Notes under the pieces: generated by a model
Databases searched by the model: none
What the model was told of the DNA's origin: nothing
The model's input: the letters and a program-made list of their open reading frames with translations, nothing else
Shown: piece after piece, positions 48,093 to 60,568 of the stretch
How positions within the stretch are numbered: position 1 is the stretch's first letter
How the letters are laid out: each line of letters opens with the position of its first letter
NCBI GenBank assembly: GCA_020809705.1
Contig: CP085826.1
Coordinates: 7,688,001 to 7,752,000, forward strand
DNA length: 64,000 nucleotides
Origin: Calonectria ilicicola
Taxonomy: Eukaryota > Ascomycota > Sordariomycetes > Hypocreales > Nectriaceae
Direction: 5' to 3'
Translations under genes and position numbers: made by a program

Positions 48093-49802
48093 TCATTTAC
48101 TACCATCTCTATGATGAGTCCGAGCCTGCTCAATCTCATAATATTCGTCTTGAATTCCGTATTCTGGATCCCGCGGAAAATATACGGGATTTAATTCGCT
48201 TTCATGGTTCAATATACCTGCGTTTGACCCGCTACCACACTCGCTTTGGTAAGAAATTGTTGTTGTTACAAGAATCTTGCTACCATTGGCGTTGGGATCG
48301 GTTCTCATATAAGGGCTTGTTTCGACAAGACAAATTTCATCTGTGGGAGTCGATGAAGGCTTGGGAATATGTCTCGGTTCGCCCTTCTCTAGATCGAACT
48401 TGGCGCGAATGGGACTACTGCGATATTCTCGAGGGCAGGAATTGCGAGAACTTTTCGAGCGACGATTATCTTTGGAAGTGACCCATTGAATGACGATAGC
48501 GGAGAAGAGCACTTGACTAAGTTAGGTATTTAACCGGGATGCAAGGAAAGCTGGGGCAGACAAACCATCAATTGTGCAGCACATGAAGCAAACCCAACCA
48601 GGTTCTCCATCAAGAATCATTAGGACGAATAAGTTTCTAGGACCGTCTGTTAGTTTAACGTGATTTCCTTTCTGCATAATAGAAATACATACGCGACGCT
48701 GCTGATCAGAGTACCAAAGCACCCAATACATGTGCGAGTTGCGACAACCTGAAGTCGTGCACTAGCCTCTGTTTTTGGTGTATCCCGAAATGAATAAAGC
48801 TCTACAATAATTAGCTTGTCCCTTTTATCGATGGGAATAAACTCACTATGAAGAGGGATCATGAACAAAGCTGTGAGATAAACGTTGACAAAGGCGTCGA
48901 AGGAAATGAGGGGAATCATGACTGCCTTCTTCATCCCAATGACGCAAACGCCATGTTCATTGATGGTAGCAGTGCGACTATTTGACTTTTTAGCAAATGC
49001 ACCAAGGGACCATTTGCCATTCAAGAAAAACTCACTAGATCATGTTGAGGATACCGATAACGACATATACAGTAACGAGACCGAAAGCATTGAAACAATA
49101 GAGCTTCGATTGAAGTCGTGACTTTCCGCAATTTCGAATAATGTGCTAGTATTTATCAGAATTTGGCACATACGATGCATTTTGATGTGAAAACTTACAG
49201 CTTTCTCGACCAGGAATAAATAAATGAACTGCAGGTTTGGCATTAATAAGGTCCAGTTTTAACACTCTTATGCGTTGATTCAAAATGCTTACCATCTGCG
49301 GGAACTGTTAGCATCTCAAAGAGCATCTGATGGACTGAAAAAACTGACCTTGGTGGTAATATAACTTGCGAGACAGACCCAAATCGCTGCTTGACACGCA
49401 GAAGGGCTGGAATTTAAACCAACTATCTGCTCCAGAATTGTAACTGCAACAACGAAAAATAACGAATCGAAATAAATGGCAAAAGTAACTATAGTCATGT
49501 AAGCCTTCGGGTCAACAAATAACTAGGCAAGGGAACCTACTCCAGAGGCAAGGAGATAGATTTCTCCACCGTTTGATGGAGTTGATTTTTGTGACTAGAT
49601 AACACAGTAATGTTAGATGGCATTCATTTGGCGTGGAATATAGCTCATCATAAAAATACTGACAGATGAAAATGGAAAGGAGAGAGATTGAAGACATGGT
49701 GATAATTAGGCCTATAGCGTTGCCAATGGCGGGCACAGCAGCGCCTGGTGCCTGATATGTGATGCCCTCCTCGAAGGGAGGGGCTGCCGACGACGAGGCC
49801 AT
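48093..49802 (-). CDS. Seven-helix fungal membrane protein of unknown function
   Basis: Ten exons join in frame to 401 residues: 49802-49664, 49594-49541, 49488-49349, 49295-49293, 49228-49199, 49145-49036, 48977-48847, 48801-48693, 48636-48566 and 48511-48093. Seven hydrophobic spans are visible, starting with IGLIITMSSISLLSIFI. Family-like blocks include YLFLVEKAHIIR, SKLYCFNAFGLVTVYVVIG, CVIGMKKAVMIPLISFD, KLYSFRDTPKT and a GEPGWVCFMCC segment. The 130-residue C-terminal tail is polar and charged, probably cytosolic. The topology recalls receptors, but no ligand-class motif is seen. Exon 4 would be only three bases (ATG); without it the frame is kept and one Met is lost. The plus-strand frame over the last exon is a shadow. 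Confidence 0.82.
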
Positions 49803-52228
49803 GCTCGCAAGTTGATGTGTTGTTTTTAATGGATCTCAAAACCTCGTGGCAACTGTTTGGTTAATGCGATACCTCATATCCGTAGGCTCCTAGAGAGCGT
49901 AAAAGAAAATGATCAAAATTAACGATCGACATTACAGTTGTGGGGAAGCACGCCTTGAGAATGTGCCGTGTGGAACTTTAAAAGGGTGCTGGCACGCGAA
50001 CTCTCTGCAAGTACGCAAAGGCGTTTATCAGTGCAGCTGGAAATGGATTAATTGGCAGGGCGCTCCTCAGACGAGCTAGGACGATGACTTAGGCCTCGCT
50101 TGCGTGCCACAAAGCGTGGCCTTTACTATTCCCGTCCAATACGGTGTGCGCCGTGAAACCGCCAACGTTAATCCAGAACGCTTAAAGAGAGGGCTTGGGT
50201 TCCATGTCTGTGCGGTGGCAGCACTCTGGATGCACAATGACGAAACGGGCAGTTGCTTTGGCACCTTCAGGGCTAGATTGCGAAACTCAGTTCCAGGTCT
50301 GGGGTGCTAAGAACTGGCACCAGTGGGAATAGTGGCGGTTTTAGCGAATCGCAATTGGGCGCGGAAGCTAGCTAGCGCTGCCGTGGTGCCTCGTGGCGGG
50401 GAAGCTAGTGCCATTGTCACAGCACGGGACACAGAGGCAGGGAGTGAAACGAAATCTGAGGGGATGGAGCTGATTTTCATGTGAGGTTTGGACGAGAATG
50501 TGAAGTTTTGGACGGATATATCCAGCCAGTGCTCCCTTGACGGCAATCATTTCGCAATTAATCTTTTTTACCAGTGCTGAGGCGCGGGCCGAAACGCGTT
50601 TCAAGCAAAAGTGCTGACCACGGAGTCGACAACTTGGCTTGAGTGGCAACGCCAAAGAGCTAGCTCTCTGACTCGAGCTGGGAGCTGACAACCTTCACTG
50701 GCTCGAGTCAGTTGAATCACAGGCATCTTGGCGACCGACCATCGTTGCGTTTTAAGTTGGGAACCGCTGTCAATACCACTGTCGCCACCGGTTGAGGCTG
50801 GTCGGCTGTCGACGCCATCACCTGACTGACACCTTCAGGGCTTGAGTCCAGAATCGATTCTCCCCAGGATGGATTTGGTCCAGAATTGACCTTCTCACGT
50901 CAGACGCGCGTCGCTGAATGGACTGTCCAGCCACAGCAATGCGGAAGGGTTTCATTGTGGCGGCGCCGGGCGGGGCAGTGTTTTGGTCTGGCCAGCTCGG
51001 ATAACTGGGATAAGAGCCAGGTCTTGGGAATCACCACAAGATACACAGCAAATCTCGCTTGTACATCCGATAAAGTGCGATTGCACATGATAGGACAGAC
51101 TACGTTTGTTATGCCATGGGTCATGAAACCTTGCATCGGCACCGCTTCCGTCCGTGTCGCAGTGTTTATCACAGGATGGCCAGCTTCACAATGAGCCCCG
51201 AGCATGACTTCTTCAGGAAAAGTATCGAAGAGAAAACACAATAAAGGAAGTTTCTTCAAATCCGCCCGTGGCTGGGAAACGGCTCCCGATCTCCCGGCGT
51301 CGCCAGTGGCTGATGACTTGTCACATGTCTCGTCGCAGCTAACGCGTCGCTGGGTCGCATCGATCATTATACTTTGGAATTCGAATAAAGAAGAGACCCA
51401 TGCCAAAATCACACCACATGCTACCCCGAGCTAGTTCGTTAGTGCGGGTCGCGATGGTACACCAAGCCAAGTCCGTTGCGTGACATTTGTCATTACGATT
51501 CAGCAAGTCGAGGGCTCTGAGGAAGCCTTCAACTATTTTTTAGGCTTCTGGTCATGTAATTAATAGTCTTGAAAGTGAGTTGGGATAATTCTAGCCGCAA
51601 ACAGCCATCTTGTTGGTCTTGGTGCCTTTATCATCAGTGGGATATTCCTCCAGTAGACGAAGCGATGTTGCTCTCGGCCGGCAATGGAATGAAACATCAC
51701 GTAAGAGCAGTTGCAGCGAGCTCATATAACACGTAAAAGCTGTAGAAGTGAAGAAATAACTGCTCAGGTGCGAAGTCCTTTGCTGGACACCACCTTTCAA
51801 TATGCTGGGAGCTGCCTACAATGCAATTCTCTCGAAGTCGTTTAGACCGTCTACCCCTCCCTTGATCTTTCCTCCGCGAAATTGAGCCTGGAGAATATGC
51901 TGCACTTTTGCCATTACTGAAAAGTTTAGATCAATTATTGGAAATTATCTCTTCAATGAATTGTGTTTGTAAAATAGACCGAGGCTGTCTTTGGTATGTC
52001 GAGTTCAAAGGCAGATTCCCTTTTCCCGTTTGGAACAAATGAACAAAAATAAATACTACGAAAATGCAATAAATAACATTAAATTTGTGATTCTGAATTT
52101 GAGTACAAAATGGACCTGATCAAACCCACACACTTCTTCGGCCGAATCTAATTCTTGATTTGTCAATTTCCTTGCTGCATCAGCTAGATGTATCTGTCTA
52201 CCCTCCTCATACATGCATTTGCTATTCA
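49803..52228. other. Long intergenic region, no gene seen
   Basis: Frames here reach 170 codons (50900-51412 minus) but have mixed composition, no motif and no splice pattern that builds a family domain. The stretch 50040-51450 is richer in GC than its flanks and could be an old element remnant. Without comparison I cannot assign it. Confidence 0.4.
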
Positions 52229-54035
52229 CTACTCATCGATGGCTTCCAGCGATTTTAAGCTCTCAAGGTCAATCTCTTCCTTTCGTCGTCTGTATTGAAG
52301 CACCGTTTGTGGGTTAGCGACCAAAGCAGATGCTTTGGAGAACGGCTGCCACGGGGTTTCATCCGCCAGTTTCCAATCATACTTGAGAAGCAGAAAGATC
52401 AATGCAATTTTAACCTCATTTGCTGCAAAAAAGCGACCAGGGCATGCGAATTTGCCATGCCCAAACGACAATTGCTCGGGACTCGTGGACACAAGCTGCG
52501 CCTTGTGCTCATTCTCCGGTTGCTCACGCAGACGCTTGAAACGGTACACATCGAATTCTTCTGGATTTTCATGCTTCTCGTTGTTGGTCTTGTAATAGAG
52601 ATCGTCGACAGCCAGCCGGCTTCCTTTTTGAATCAATGTCCCATCTGAGAGTGTGACATCTCCGTCTGCAAGGCGACGCATTCCCACTGCTTGATGTCAG
52701 CATATCGTATTAAAATTAACCAAACAAGATACTGACACATAGAGCTGGGTTTAATCCGCTGACTCTCTTTGATGGCGCTATCAAGGAGCTTCATATTATA
52801 TAATGCGTTCTTTTTCCAGCCATCAGCAGTCAAAACTTCCACCATCTCCTGTCGCAGAGGATAAATGGACTCTGGGTATTTTGCCAGCAAGATGAGTGTT
52901 TGGGTTAGCAAATCTGTTGTTGTATGGATGGCCGCAAAAGAGAAGGTCAATTGCAGTGCAGCTGCATCATAGTCTCGGCCTTTGCATTCACTTTCTGCCC
53001 AGTCAATAGCGTCATTAAAGGTAGGTACCGGTTCACCATTTGCAACAGCCTCCTTCTTGAGTCTTCGGCGCTTTTCAATGACAGGCATAATTATCTCACG
53101 AGATTCAATGAGTACCTTTCGTAGTCTCCGACAGTCAGCATCGAAAAGGTAAACAAGAGGTCGAAGAAACGAAGGGAACATGTTTAACTTCGTGGCGGTC
53201 ATGACAGAAATTAGTGTATACTCGCGAGTGATTTTAAGCCAAGGCTCGTATCGACAGACTTCTTCGCCCAGGAAGACTCGGGACGAAAGACGGGCAATGA
53301 GGTCAAGAATAGTTCCTTTGATGGCCACACTTTTCCATTCTAACAATAATTAGAGCCATGTAAAACACCATTGTGCTATTGTGTCTTACCAGGAGAATTC
53401 CCAAAGACAGTATCAAATGCATACGACGCTTCTTTTGCCAATGGCTCAGTGACGGTGTCTGTTGGTTGTGCATGTGAGAATTGTGACGATGTGAAGTTTT
53501 CTTTTGGATGTGTCAACTCACTCAGATACTTTGTTAAGTGCTTTCGCACCATTGACTGAATCAATTCGGATGGATGACCAAGGAGGCCAAAAGGAGCAAA
53601 GGCCGGGAGGTATGTATGGAAATCCTAATAGCGATTAGGTACATTGTCGTGGATACGTCAAGAACACAGCGTAGTAAAACTTACCTTCATAATGCCTGTG
53701 CGGAAGTTGAGGAGAGGATTGTTGCGAATCTCATGAGCAAATTCAGGTGAGATGAGGACAATCTCTCCGATGTCAGCCGTTATTCTGAAAGCCTTTCCGC
53801 CAAACATTTCTCTGCCACGAGAAATAATGTCCCGACTATGCTGTACGTAATCGACCTGTTTCAAGAAACGTGGCTGAAACCACGCTGGAGGATTGATGGC
53901 GCCAATCTTATTCTTTTTTGAGTTTGAAATGGCTGATAACAGAACGATGGCCAGTAGTGCCACCACAATATGAATTGGCTGGACATTTTCAAGGGCTTGG
54001 CCGAGCCTAGTGGTGGAATAAACGGCGGATGACAT
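52229..54035 (-). CDS. Cytochrome P450, ent-kaurene-oxidase-like (CYP503-type) monooxygenase
   Basis: Exons 54035-53685, 53624-53390, 53339-52737 and 52686-52229 give 548 residues. An N-terminal membrane anchor (IHIVVALLAIVLLSAI) is followed by INPPAWFQPRF. The I-helix is LQLTFSFAAIHTTTDLL, the K-helix region is LLDSAIKESQRIKPSSM, then VYRFKRLREQPENE. The haem loop SFGHGKFACPGRFFAANEVK carries the Cys ligand. The A-I-H-T-T-T I-helix and F-G-H-G haem loop are typical of the fungal clan that includes gibberellin ent-kaurene oxidase and many terpenoid or indole-diterpene hydroxylases. An ER-bound hydroxylase is expected; the substrate is unknown. All motifs are intact, unlike the P450 pseudogene. 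An acyltransferase and a CmcJ-like oxygenase follow within 9 kb. Confidence 0.92.
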
Positions 54036-54956
54036 GTTGAGGGACTCAAAAAAATAAGAATCGAAGAAGAAGAATGAAAGATCGAATCTGAATTCCACCT
54101 AAGAGAATGGTGATTGAAGGAATGATGTTATAGATGGACTTAGAATGTCTAGAATCCCTAAGCTGCTCACGGTAATTTATAGGAATATTCTAGCTCTCAA
54201 TTCCTATGCGCAAAGCCGGGTTGTAACCGGCGTTTGTAAATCGAAGCTAGCTCGCCAGCTACCCTTGGACGGCATTGATGTATGATCCCGCTGCGGTCCG
54301 AGATTTGCAAGGATGAGATGCAACATGTCGGCAATAACCTAGCTTCGTCGATTTGATAAACTAGTATGACCAACAAATGGGCTTGGTCGTCAATAGGATG
54401 AGGCGGTCCCAGTTTCAGACGTCATTCCATCTGAAGCCTCATGGCTGTGCGCGGAGAGATATTGTCTCCTGCTCCCCGATCGTATTGGGACCCAATCAGA
54501 CGGCGAGAAGTACGTAAAAAATGCCCGATCTTGCTCATTAGCGCCGAGTTTATTGCAGTGTTGTGGGTGCGTGGGTCCGCCAAGGGACTCTGCCAGCTCG
54601 CCCGATACCCCAAATCATCAAAACAAAGCTGCACGACAATGTCCGATACACCAATCATTAAAGCTACGTATTCTATTACATTGGAGAAACACGATAAACT
54701 CTTTTTTACGTTGTAGATCTTAATACCTCGATGTGAAGGCTGGCCTGTGCTCTACGGGAGTCTAAGCCCCCTCGACTTGAATCGAGGCATAAAAGCTTCC
54801 CGACACGCCTTGCATCACTGATGGATCTACATGCCATCATAAGCCTGGTCTTTGTGAATAATAAATATTAATTGAATATTGTCCATACCCGATAACATCG
54901 CCGACACCTACCTCACTAGCGGTCAACTAGGCTGTGTCTACCCTGCGTCAATCATT
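54036..54956. promoter_or_regulatory. Divergent promoter region, P450 / Osta-like gene
   Basis: About 920 bases separate the P450 and the divergent Osta-like gene, so both promoters lie here. A 91-codon plus-strand frame (54441-54716) has no motif. No gene is supported. Confidence 0.4.
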
Positions 54957-56414
54957 ATGAAGTGTGAAAGCCACCCGCTAGATGTCGACAGTACGTGAAA
55001 GTATCCACACCTATTTCATTTTTTAATAACATTCATTTTTAGTTCACGAGGAACCTCTCGCTAGTGGCATTAAGGTCCATGGCCTCCTCATTTGTCTAGC
55101 TAGCGTCGCGTGTGCACTGGGCAGCCTTGCTTCAGCCTATTTGATCTACATGCACGCAAAGAATTTCACCAAACCAGCGCAGCAGAGACAGTTGAGTTGG
55201 CCCCAACCTTTATCTGTGCGATTAATAATTCCAAGATCGAATCTAACGTTTTTATGGCCAGAATTATTCGAATTCTTCTCATGGTGCCAATATACTCGAT
55301 AGCTTGCCTTGTGAGCATACCGCTGTACCGGCAGCATGTATATTCAGCCGCTATTTATGAGTTTTATGAATCTCTCGTGATCGCAGCATTCTTTCTTCTC
55401 TTATGTCAGCTTCTTGGGGGAGACATCGCCACATTAAGAAACGAATTCGTCACCATCGAGCCCAAGCAGTGGATCCCTCCCATTCGACTGGTTGTGAAGT
55501 GTTTCGGGCGCAAAAAGAAAGCATCGAGCGGATTGAAATGGTTCAACGTCAGTATAATTCTTCTTACTATAATCATATTCCTCACTTGGATCAGTACTAA
55601 ACTTCAGGTTAGGTTATTTGCGTCGGCGTATTGCAATTTTGCTGCATCAAATTTCTTGGTGCACTGGTCAAATGCATTACCGAGGCTGCAGATGTCTATT
55701 GCAAAGAATCCACTAGTGCCAAGCATGCCAAAATTTGGGTAAGACACATTTTCCCAACAATGTCGTAATGAATAACCTTACTAAAGCCTACATCTGTCAA
55801 GGTTATGGTCATCGAGATTGTATCGTTAGTTTCAGCAATGATGTGTCTGCTACAGTTCTACAGCCAGGTCAAAGAGCGAATCGCGCAGCATCAACCAATG
55901 CTCAAATTTCTCTCCATCAAACTCGTGATTATGGTTTTTTATATTCAGTCTGTAAGTAAACAGGATCGCACAAAACTCAATCTTTGAATGAACAAAAGCT
56001 CACACTCATGGATAGTTTGTCTTCAATCTACTTACTAAACCTGGTGGAGCCATCAAGCCATCGGCGACGATCTCCTACCCCTCATGGGCCGTTGGCATTC
56101 CCAATACACTTTTGTGCATTGAAATGGCGCTGGTTTCAATTGTACACCTCTACGCCTTCCCTTATAAACCATACCAATCTATTCCAATTCATAGAGACGA
56201 GGTTCCATTGAGGGAGAACGAGTCTTATATGGGTGGGGCTGAATCAGACATGGCCCCTCAAGTTTGGATGACAAAGCCGAGCGAGAGGACCCAGAAATCT
56301 GTAGGGAGCGCTATGTTGGAAGCCTTGGCGTTTAAAGACATTTTCCAGGGCATCAAAGCAGCCCTGCACTGGCTCTTTGTTTTGCGGAAACAGCAACGGG
56401 TCCTAAATTCCTAA
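54957..56414 (+). CDS. Organic solute transporter Osta/TMEM184 family membrane protein
   Basis: Six exons (54957-54990, 55043-55190, 55262-55547, 55613-55738, 55802-55951, 56016-56414) give 380 residues. The longest single open frame runs through intron sequence and misses half of this. Family landmarks: RILLMVPIYSIACLVSIPLY, YEFYESLVIAAFFLLLCQL, GLKWFNVICVGVLQFCCIK, SAKHAKIWVMVIEIVSLVSA, a multi-helix middle, and LYAFPYKPY near the C-terminus. Seven membrane spans are expected. Family members (PF03619) include vertebrate Osta and poorly studied fungal vacuolar or plasma-membrane proteins. Acceptor use at exon 4 (GGTTAG) was chosen because only it gives the conserved sequence. The role next to a P450 could be unrelated housekeeping. 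Confidence 0.88.
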
Positions 56415-57395
56415 ATCTCTTGGCCATTACGTTTGCATCTTGGCTGTAGACATACTATTACGGAGTCTCCAACAAAATTCGCTCTCGGTGGGCGTGCAGC
56501 AAATGGTTACTGCTCTGCAGCAAGTGGACCAAAATACCAACAAGCAATAATAGCGGTGTTGATGTAAATAGATGATGCAGAGTGCGGATACCGTACTGCA
56601 ATGAGCAAATTCCAGATTTCATTTTTTCTGTCAGTCAATAAAGTCATTCAACTCTGAGCAGGTTCGTAAGGCTTCAAGTATATTACAGAATGCGCCTAAA
56701 ATCCAAGAAAATCGTAGTATATGAATATAAAGGCTCAGTCTAGTCGCCTATGCCAAAGCCTGCATCAGTATTTTGTGGGCTGCAAGTCTCAGGAGAGTCG
56801 ATATAAATACGGCAGCACCATGATTCTAAACTATACAGCCGTGATTGACTGAAACTAAGAAAGTCATGTTACGTTACAGCGTTCGTGACTAAAGTATGTT
56901 CTGGTGTATGGTATGCCATGCCGTGCGCGTTGGCCGGCTTCAGAGAAGATCTGAGACTAGTGCAGTCATCGGCTCATGTGGACATCGACATGAACAACCC
57001 TGTGAGCCAGAGTCAACTTTAGACAGACTCTACCTGAAGTCAATGTTTTCACACCCTCTAGTCTGTGATCGAGACCGTTCCGTTTCGGAGAATTTGTGGT
57101 ATGTCTTGGCATGTCTGGTATGTGGTCCCATGTCATTGGGTGTCTGGTATGCCCTGCCGTATTTGCCGCACTTTAATGTCTTAAAAAGACCGAATTTCAG
57201 AGGCATGGATTTCCATCTACCAGGCCAAATATCCCTGCAAACAATATCAAGCCCTAAATATAACAATTAGTCCTCTTAGAAGGTAGGGCATCCGCTTTGT
57301 CCAAAACTTCAAGAGCGGACCATTTTTTTATTCACACCAGAACAGCAGTACCCCACAAGTGAATTTTCAACAAAGCCAAGATATCAAAATCGAAA
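56415..57395. other. Intergenic region, no gene seen
   Basis: The 124-codon frame at 56896-57270 contains imperfect internal repeats (ggtatg..tg strings near 56908, 57098, 57117 and 57146) and is not a convincing gene. The right end is the acyltransferase promoter. Confidence 0.45.
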
Positions 57396-58891
57396 ATGAC
57401 TAAACAATCCCAAATATCGAAAGATGAGGTCATTCCACTGAGACTTTTTGACGGTCATTTCTTTGCACAAAGCGTTATTGTGTCGTGTGCATTCCTTGTT
57501 GAAGGGGTACTGGATGCCTCCAAACTTCAATCGAGCCTTGAAGGACTAGCTGAGCAACCAGGCTGGAGAAAATTAGGCGCAAGGTTGAAGCGCAAGGTAA
57601 AGCAACTTTCTAATAATACATTCTATGGGACACATCCTAAGCCTAATAATAGGACCGATGGCGTCTTGAGTATCATATTCCCACCAAGTACACTGAAGAA
57701 CGCCCAGCGATACGGTTTCGGCACACCAAATATGACATGCATAGGTCAGATCACCCTATCGGATCATTGATTCCAAGTGCCACAACAAAAGGGGCTGAGG
57801 TTGTGGCAGATGCAGACAAAATTAAAAGTTTATGGCATCATGTTGATATGCCCACTAAATTCAGCCATTATCTCGAACGAGACGAGCCGCAACTAGGCCT
57901 CATTGTTGTTTCATTTTCTGATTCAACACTAGTCACTTTGAATTGGCCACATACTCTTTTTGATGGACTAGGTCAAAGCGCTCTTATCAATGCTTGGACT
58001 ATGCATCTCCGAGGTGAATCTACCAAAGTTCCGTCCTTGGCCGATGAAAGCCATGATCCCCTCAAGGACATTGGTCGCGATTCAACTAAGCGGTATGAAC
58101 TTGAAAATTGGCAACTTTCGGTCATGTCGTTGATATTCTATTTCTTTCGGGTCATGTTTAATCTGCTATTTTCCAAGCAGGAAAACCACGTGTTGTGCCT
58201 ACCCGCAGCCTATTTTCAACAGCTCCGTCGAAAGACGGATACCGAATTATCCACATCAAGCGAGTCTAATAGTTTTATTAGCGATGGTGATATCTTATGC
58301 GCCTGGTGGGCTCGAGCTAATGTTTCTCACTTCCCTAAGGATTCCAACAAGTTGGCCAATCTCAGTAACGGCCTCTCCTGGAGAGCGCAACTGAAGGACG
58401 ACTTATTACCATCTGAAAGACCGTATCTTTCAAACGCTGTCAGCTCTGTCAATGCTCTTATTCCAATCAAAGAAATACTGAATGGATCCTTAGCTGAAGT
58501 GGCTTTAAAAGTCCGCCATAGTATTGTTACACTTGGCAGCCGTGAACAAATTGAAGCATATGTAGCTCTCTGGAGAAACTCGGCGATCAGCGCTCCCCCC
58601 GTGTTTGGTAATACCGCGATGCATATGATTTGCTACTCAAACTGGACTAAAATGAAAGTGTATGAGATTGACTTTTCTGCTGCATTAATGCAACAACCAC
58701 AGCTTTCGAGTCTTCCAACACCGACTGGAAAGCTCTCTTATGTTCAGCCCTGCTTTGGTCCTTTCCCTCCTCCTAACACAGTCATTATTGTCGGGAAAGA
58801 TCAGGATGGCAACTTTTGGTTGAACGGAACAACAAGCAAGCAGCACTGGAAAAGCATTAAAAATTCTATTGAAATGTGTCAAGAGATTTAA
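57396..58891 (+). CDS. BAHD-like acyltransferase (fungal transferase family, PF02458)
   Basis: Two open frames appear shifted, but an intron at 57597-57652 (GTAAAG to AATAG) joins them cleanly. Exons 57396-57596 and 57653-58891 encode 479 residues. Across the junction the protein reads KDRWRLEYHIPTKYTEERPA, which fits the family. The catalytic HxxxD motif is HTLFDG (LNWPHTLFDGLGQSAL), and a DFGWG-like element is replaced by EIDFSAA near the C-terminus. These CoA-dependent enzymes acylate hydroxyl or amino groups of secondary metabolites; the trichothecene 3-O-acetyltransferase is one relative. No targeting signal is seen. With nearby P450, SDR and oxygenase genes, a tailoring role is likely. 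The changed DFGWG element may affect activity. Confidence 0.88.
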
Positions 58892-60568
58892 TACGGGTTA
58901 TTATTTAGAGATAATTTGGTCCTTTGGAGGAGATTACATGGTCGTGATTCATGAATCGATTATCAGAAGCTCCCTTAAACTCATCCCTTCAACCACAACT
59001 TATTTCTCCCTTGAATCACGACTTGAACCCTCCCTTGAATTATAACCCAAACTCTCCCTTGAATTGCAACACAGTTTCTCCCTTCAAGTTCAGCTCTGAG
59101 AGCCTCGCTTTTTAGACTCGATAATAAATGATGAAAAAGATAAACGTGTAAAGAGTAGAATAAATAACAACAAAATGGCAGTATATTGTACGAAATGATT
59201 CAACTACGGTATTGCCTCTTCTCCTCTGTACGAATTTGGAGGCGATATCTTTATATCTAACTTGGGTTACGGTATCAGCACACTGTGAGTACTGGTATTG
59301 CTAGAGCATGGAAGGAAGATTCTTGGTTGGTTGGGTAGATGATCTTTGGTGTGAAATGAGATTCCCCCGTGTCAGGGATCTGCTGCTTACGATCAACAAG
59401 GCCGCGAATTCCCATTTCCGAAGGGATTTGCCGCAAACAAATGGAATTCTTCATTTTTTGATCCAGCAGAAGCATGACGCAATCATGCCAGACGGATTTA
59501 TGACAGGCTAGGGCTCTGTCCTGTTCCCGATGACAAGATCAATAAACAGCTCATGGCGATCGGATTTCGGTGGGTCAAATCCATCCGCTAGTGAGACTAA
59601 AGACCACTTCCCGTCTCCTGAATTTATGTACGGAATGTCATTTCCTAGTCACAAAATCGGCTTCTTCCATTCCCGCATTCCAAGCTAGTTGACGCACGCC
59701 GAGATCAAGCCGCTTGCGCCACAACCAGCATGGAGGGCGGAGCCGCCCCCAGGCGATCAGTACCTCATCAATAAGCCTGTTTATATTACTTCACAGTCAA
59801 GTGGAGGTATATCGTTCCGTCAATGGGCGAGGATGTAGGTCGTTGTGTGTCCCCTTTGGTAGTTAGGACGAGCATACAGACAAATGTTTAGATGCCATCA
59901 CTTGAAGCCACAGTACCACTCTCAGACTCTATCCGCACACACGATGCCCAACAAAACAACGAGAGAGCTCTAGGGTTTCACAACTTGAGGGAAAGCTAGA
60001 AGCCATCAACTGAGTCTTGCGGCCGCTAGCCATTTCACCTGACACATAGCCACCGCCCTGCACAGTCTCGGTGACCAGCATGTTGTAGCCCACCCGGGCT
60101 AATCGCGGCTATCCAGCGTAGCAGAAACAACACTAGATGCATTCTCGATCCAAATTACTTGGGTTACTAGAAGCGGTGCAGGCTTCACCTCAGCAGGCGG
60201 GCCGGCCCCGTCGACGCTTGCATTATTCCCCACCAGCACTAGTACAAATACCTCAAGTGATGATCGATGAGGCTGAGACAGATGTCATCAATTTTCGAGC
60301 ACACATGCTACCCACCTTGCCCCTTATGCATCTCAAGAGTGCATGGATGAGAAAGGGTACATCTAGCCTTCAAACCTGGGCGTTGCAGTAATATGCGTTG
60401 CATGTTGACATAAATACCAGGATTCGAGAGAAGCCATCGGTGGCAGAGACCCTAGAGAATCACGACAACATATAGATACGATGATATTTGAGATAGACAA
60501 CAAGTTTTATTTAGACTATGTTCATATACCTGGCGGCTCGTTAAATAGAAATCTCATTGTGGAAGCGT
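58892..60568. other. Intergenic region with tandem repeat, no gene seen
   Basis: Besides the tandem repeat near its left end, this 1.7-kb stretch has no supported gene. The frame at 60137-60391 has no motif. It separates the acyltransferase from the convergent SDR gene. Confidence 0.45.
58971..59095 (+). repeat. Degenerate tandem repeat, 23-25 base units
   Basis: A tccctt core recurs at 58971, 58984, 59007, 59031, 59054 and 59079, mostly 23-25 bases apart. Full units read roughly tctcccttgaat plus an AC-rich half. It begins 80 bases after the acyltransferase stop, so it may lie in the 3' UTR. Confidence 0.8.

Noticed and set aside
48089..48481. 130-codon plus-strand frame
   Set aside because: It is the antisense shadow of the last exon of the seven-helix protein gene, whose exons join in frame with family-like sequence.
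50900..51412. 170-codon minus-strand frame
   Set aside because: There is no recognisable domain or splice context, and overlapping frames of similar quality exist on the other strand.
56896..57270. 124-codon frame with internal ggtatg-like strings
   Set aside because: The repeats are short and irregular and the peptide looks random. A decayed element is possible but not shown.
57720..57770. Apparent frameshift in the acyltransferase
   Set aside because: An intron at 57597-57652 joins the two frames and restores conserved sequence, so the gene is intact.
60137..60391. 84-codon plus-strand frame
   Set aside because: No motif, no splice partners and no homologous pattern that I recognise.
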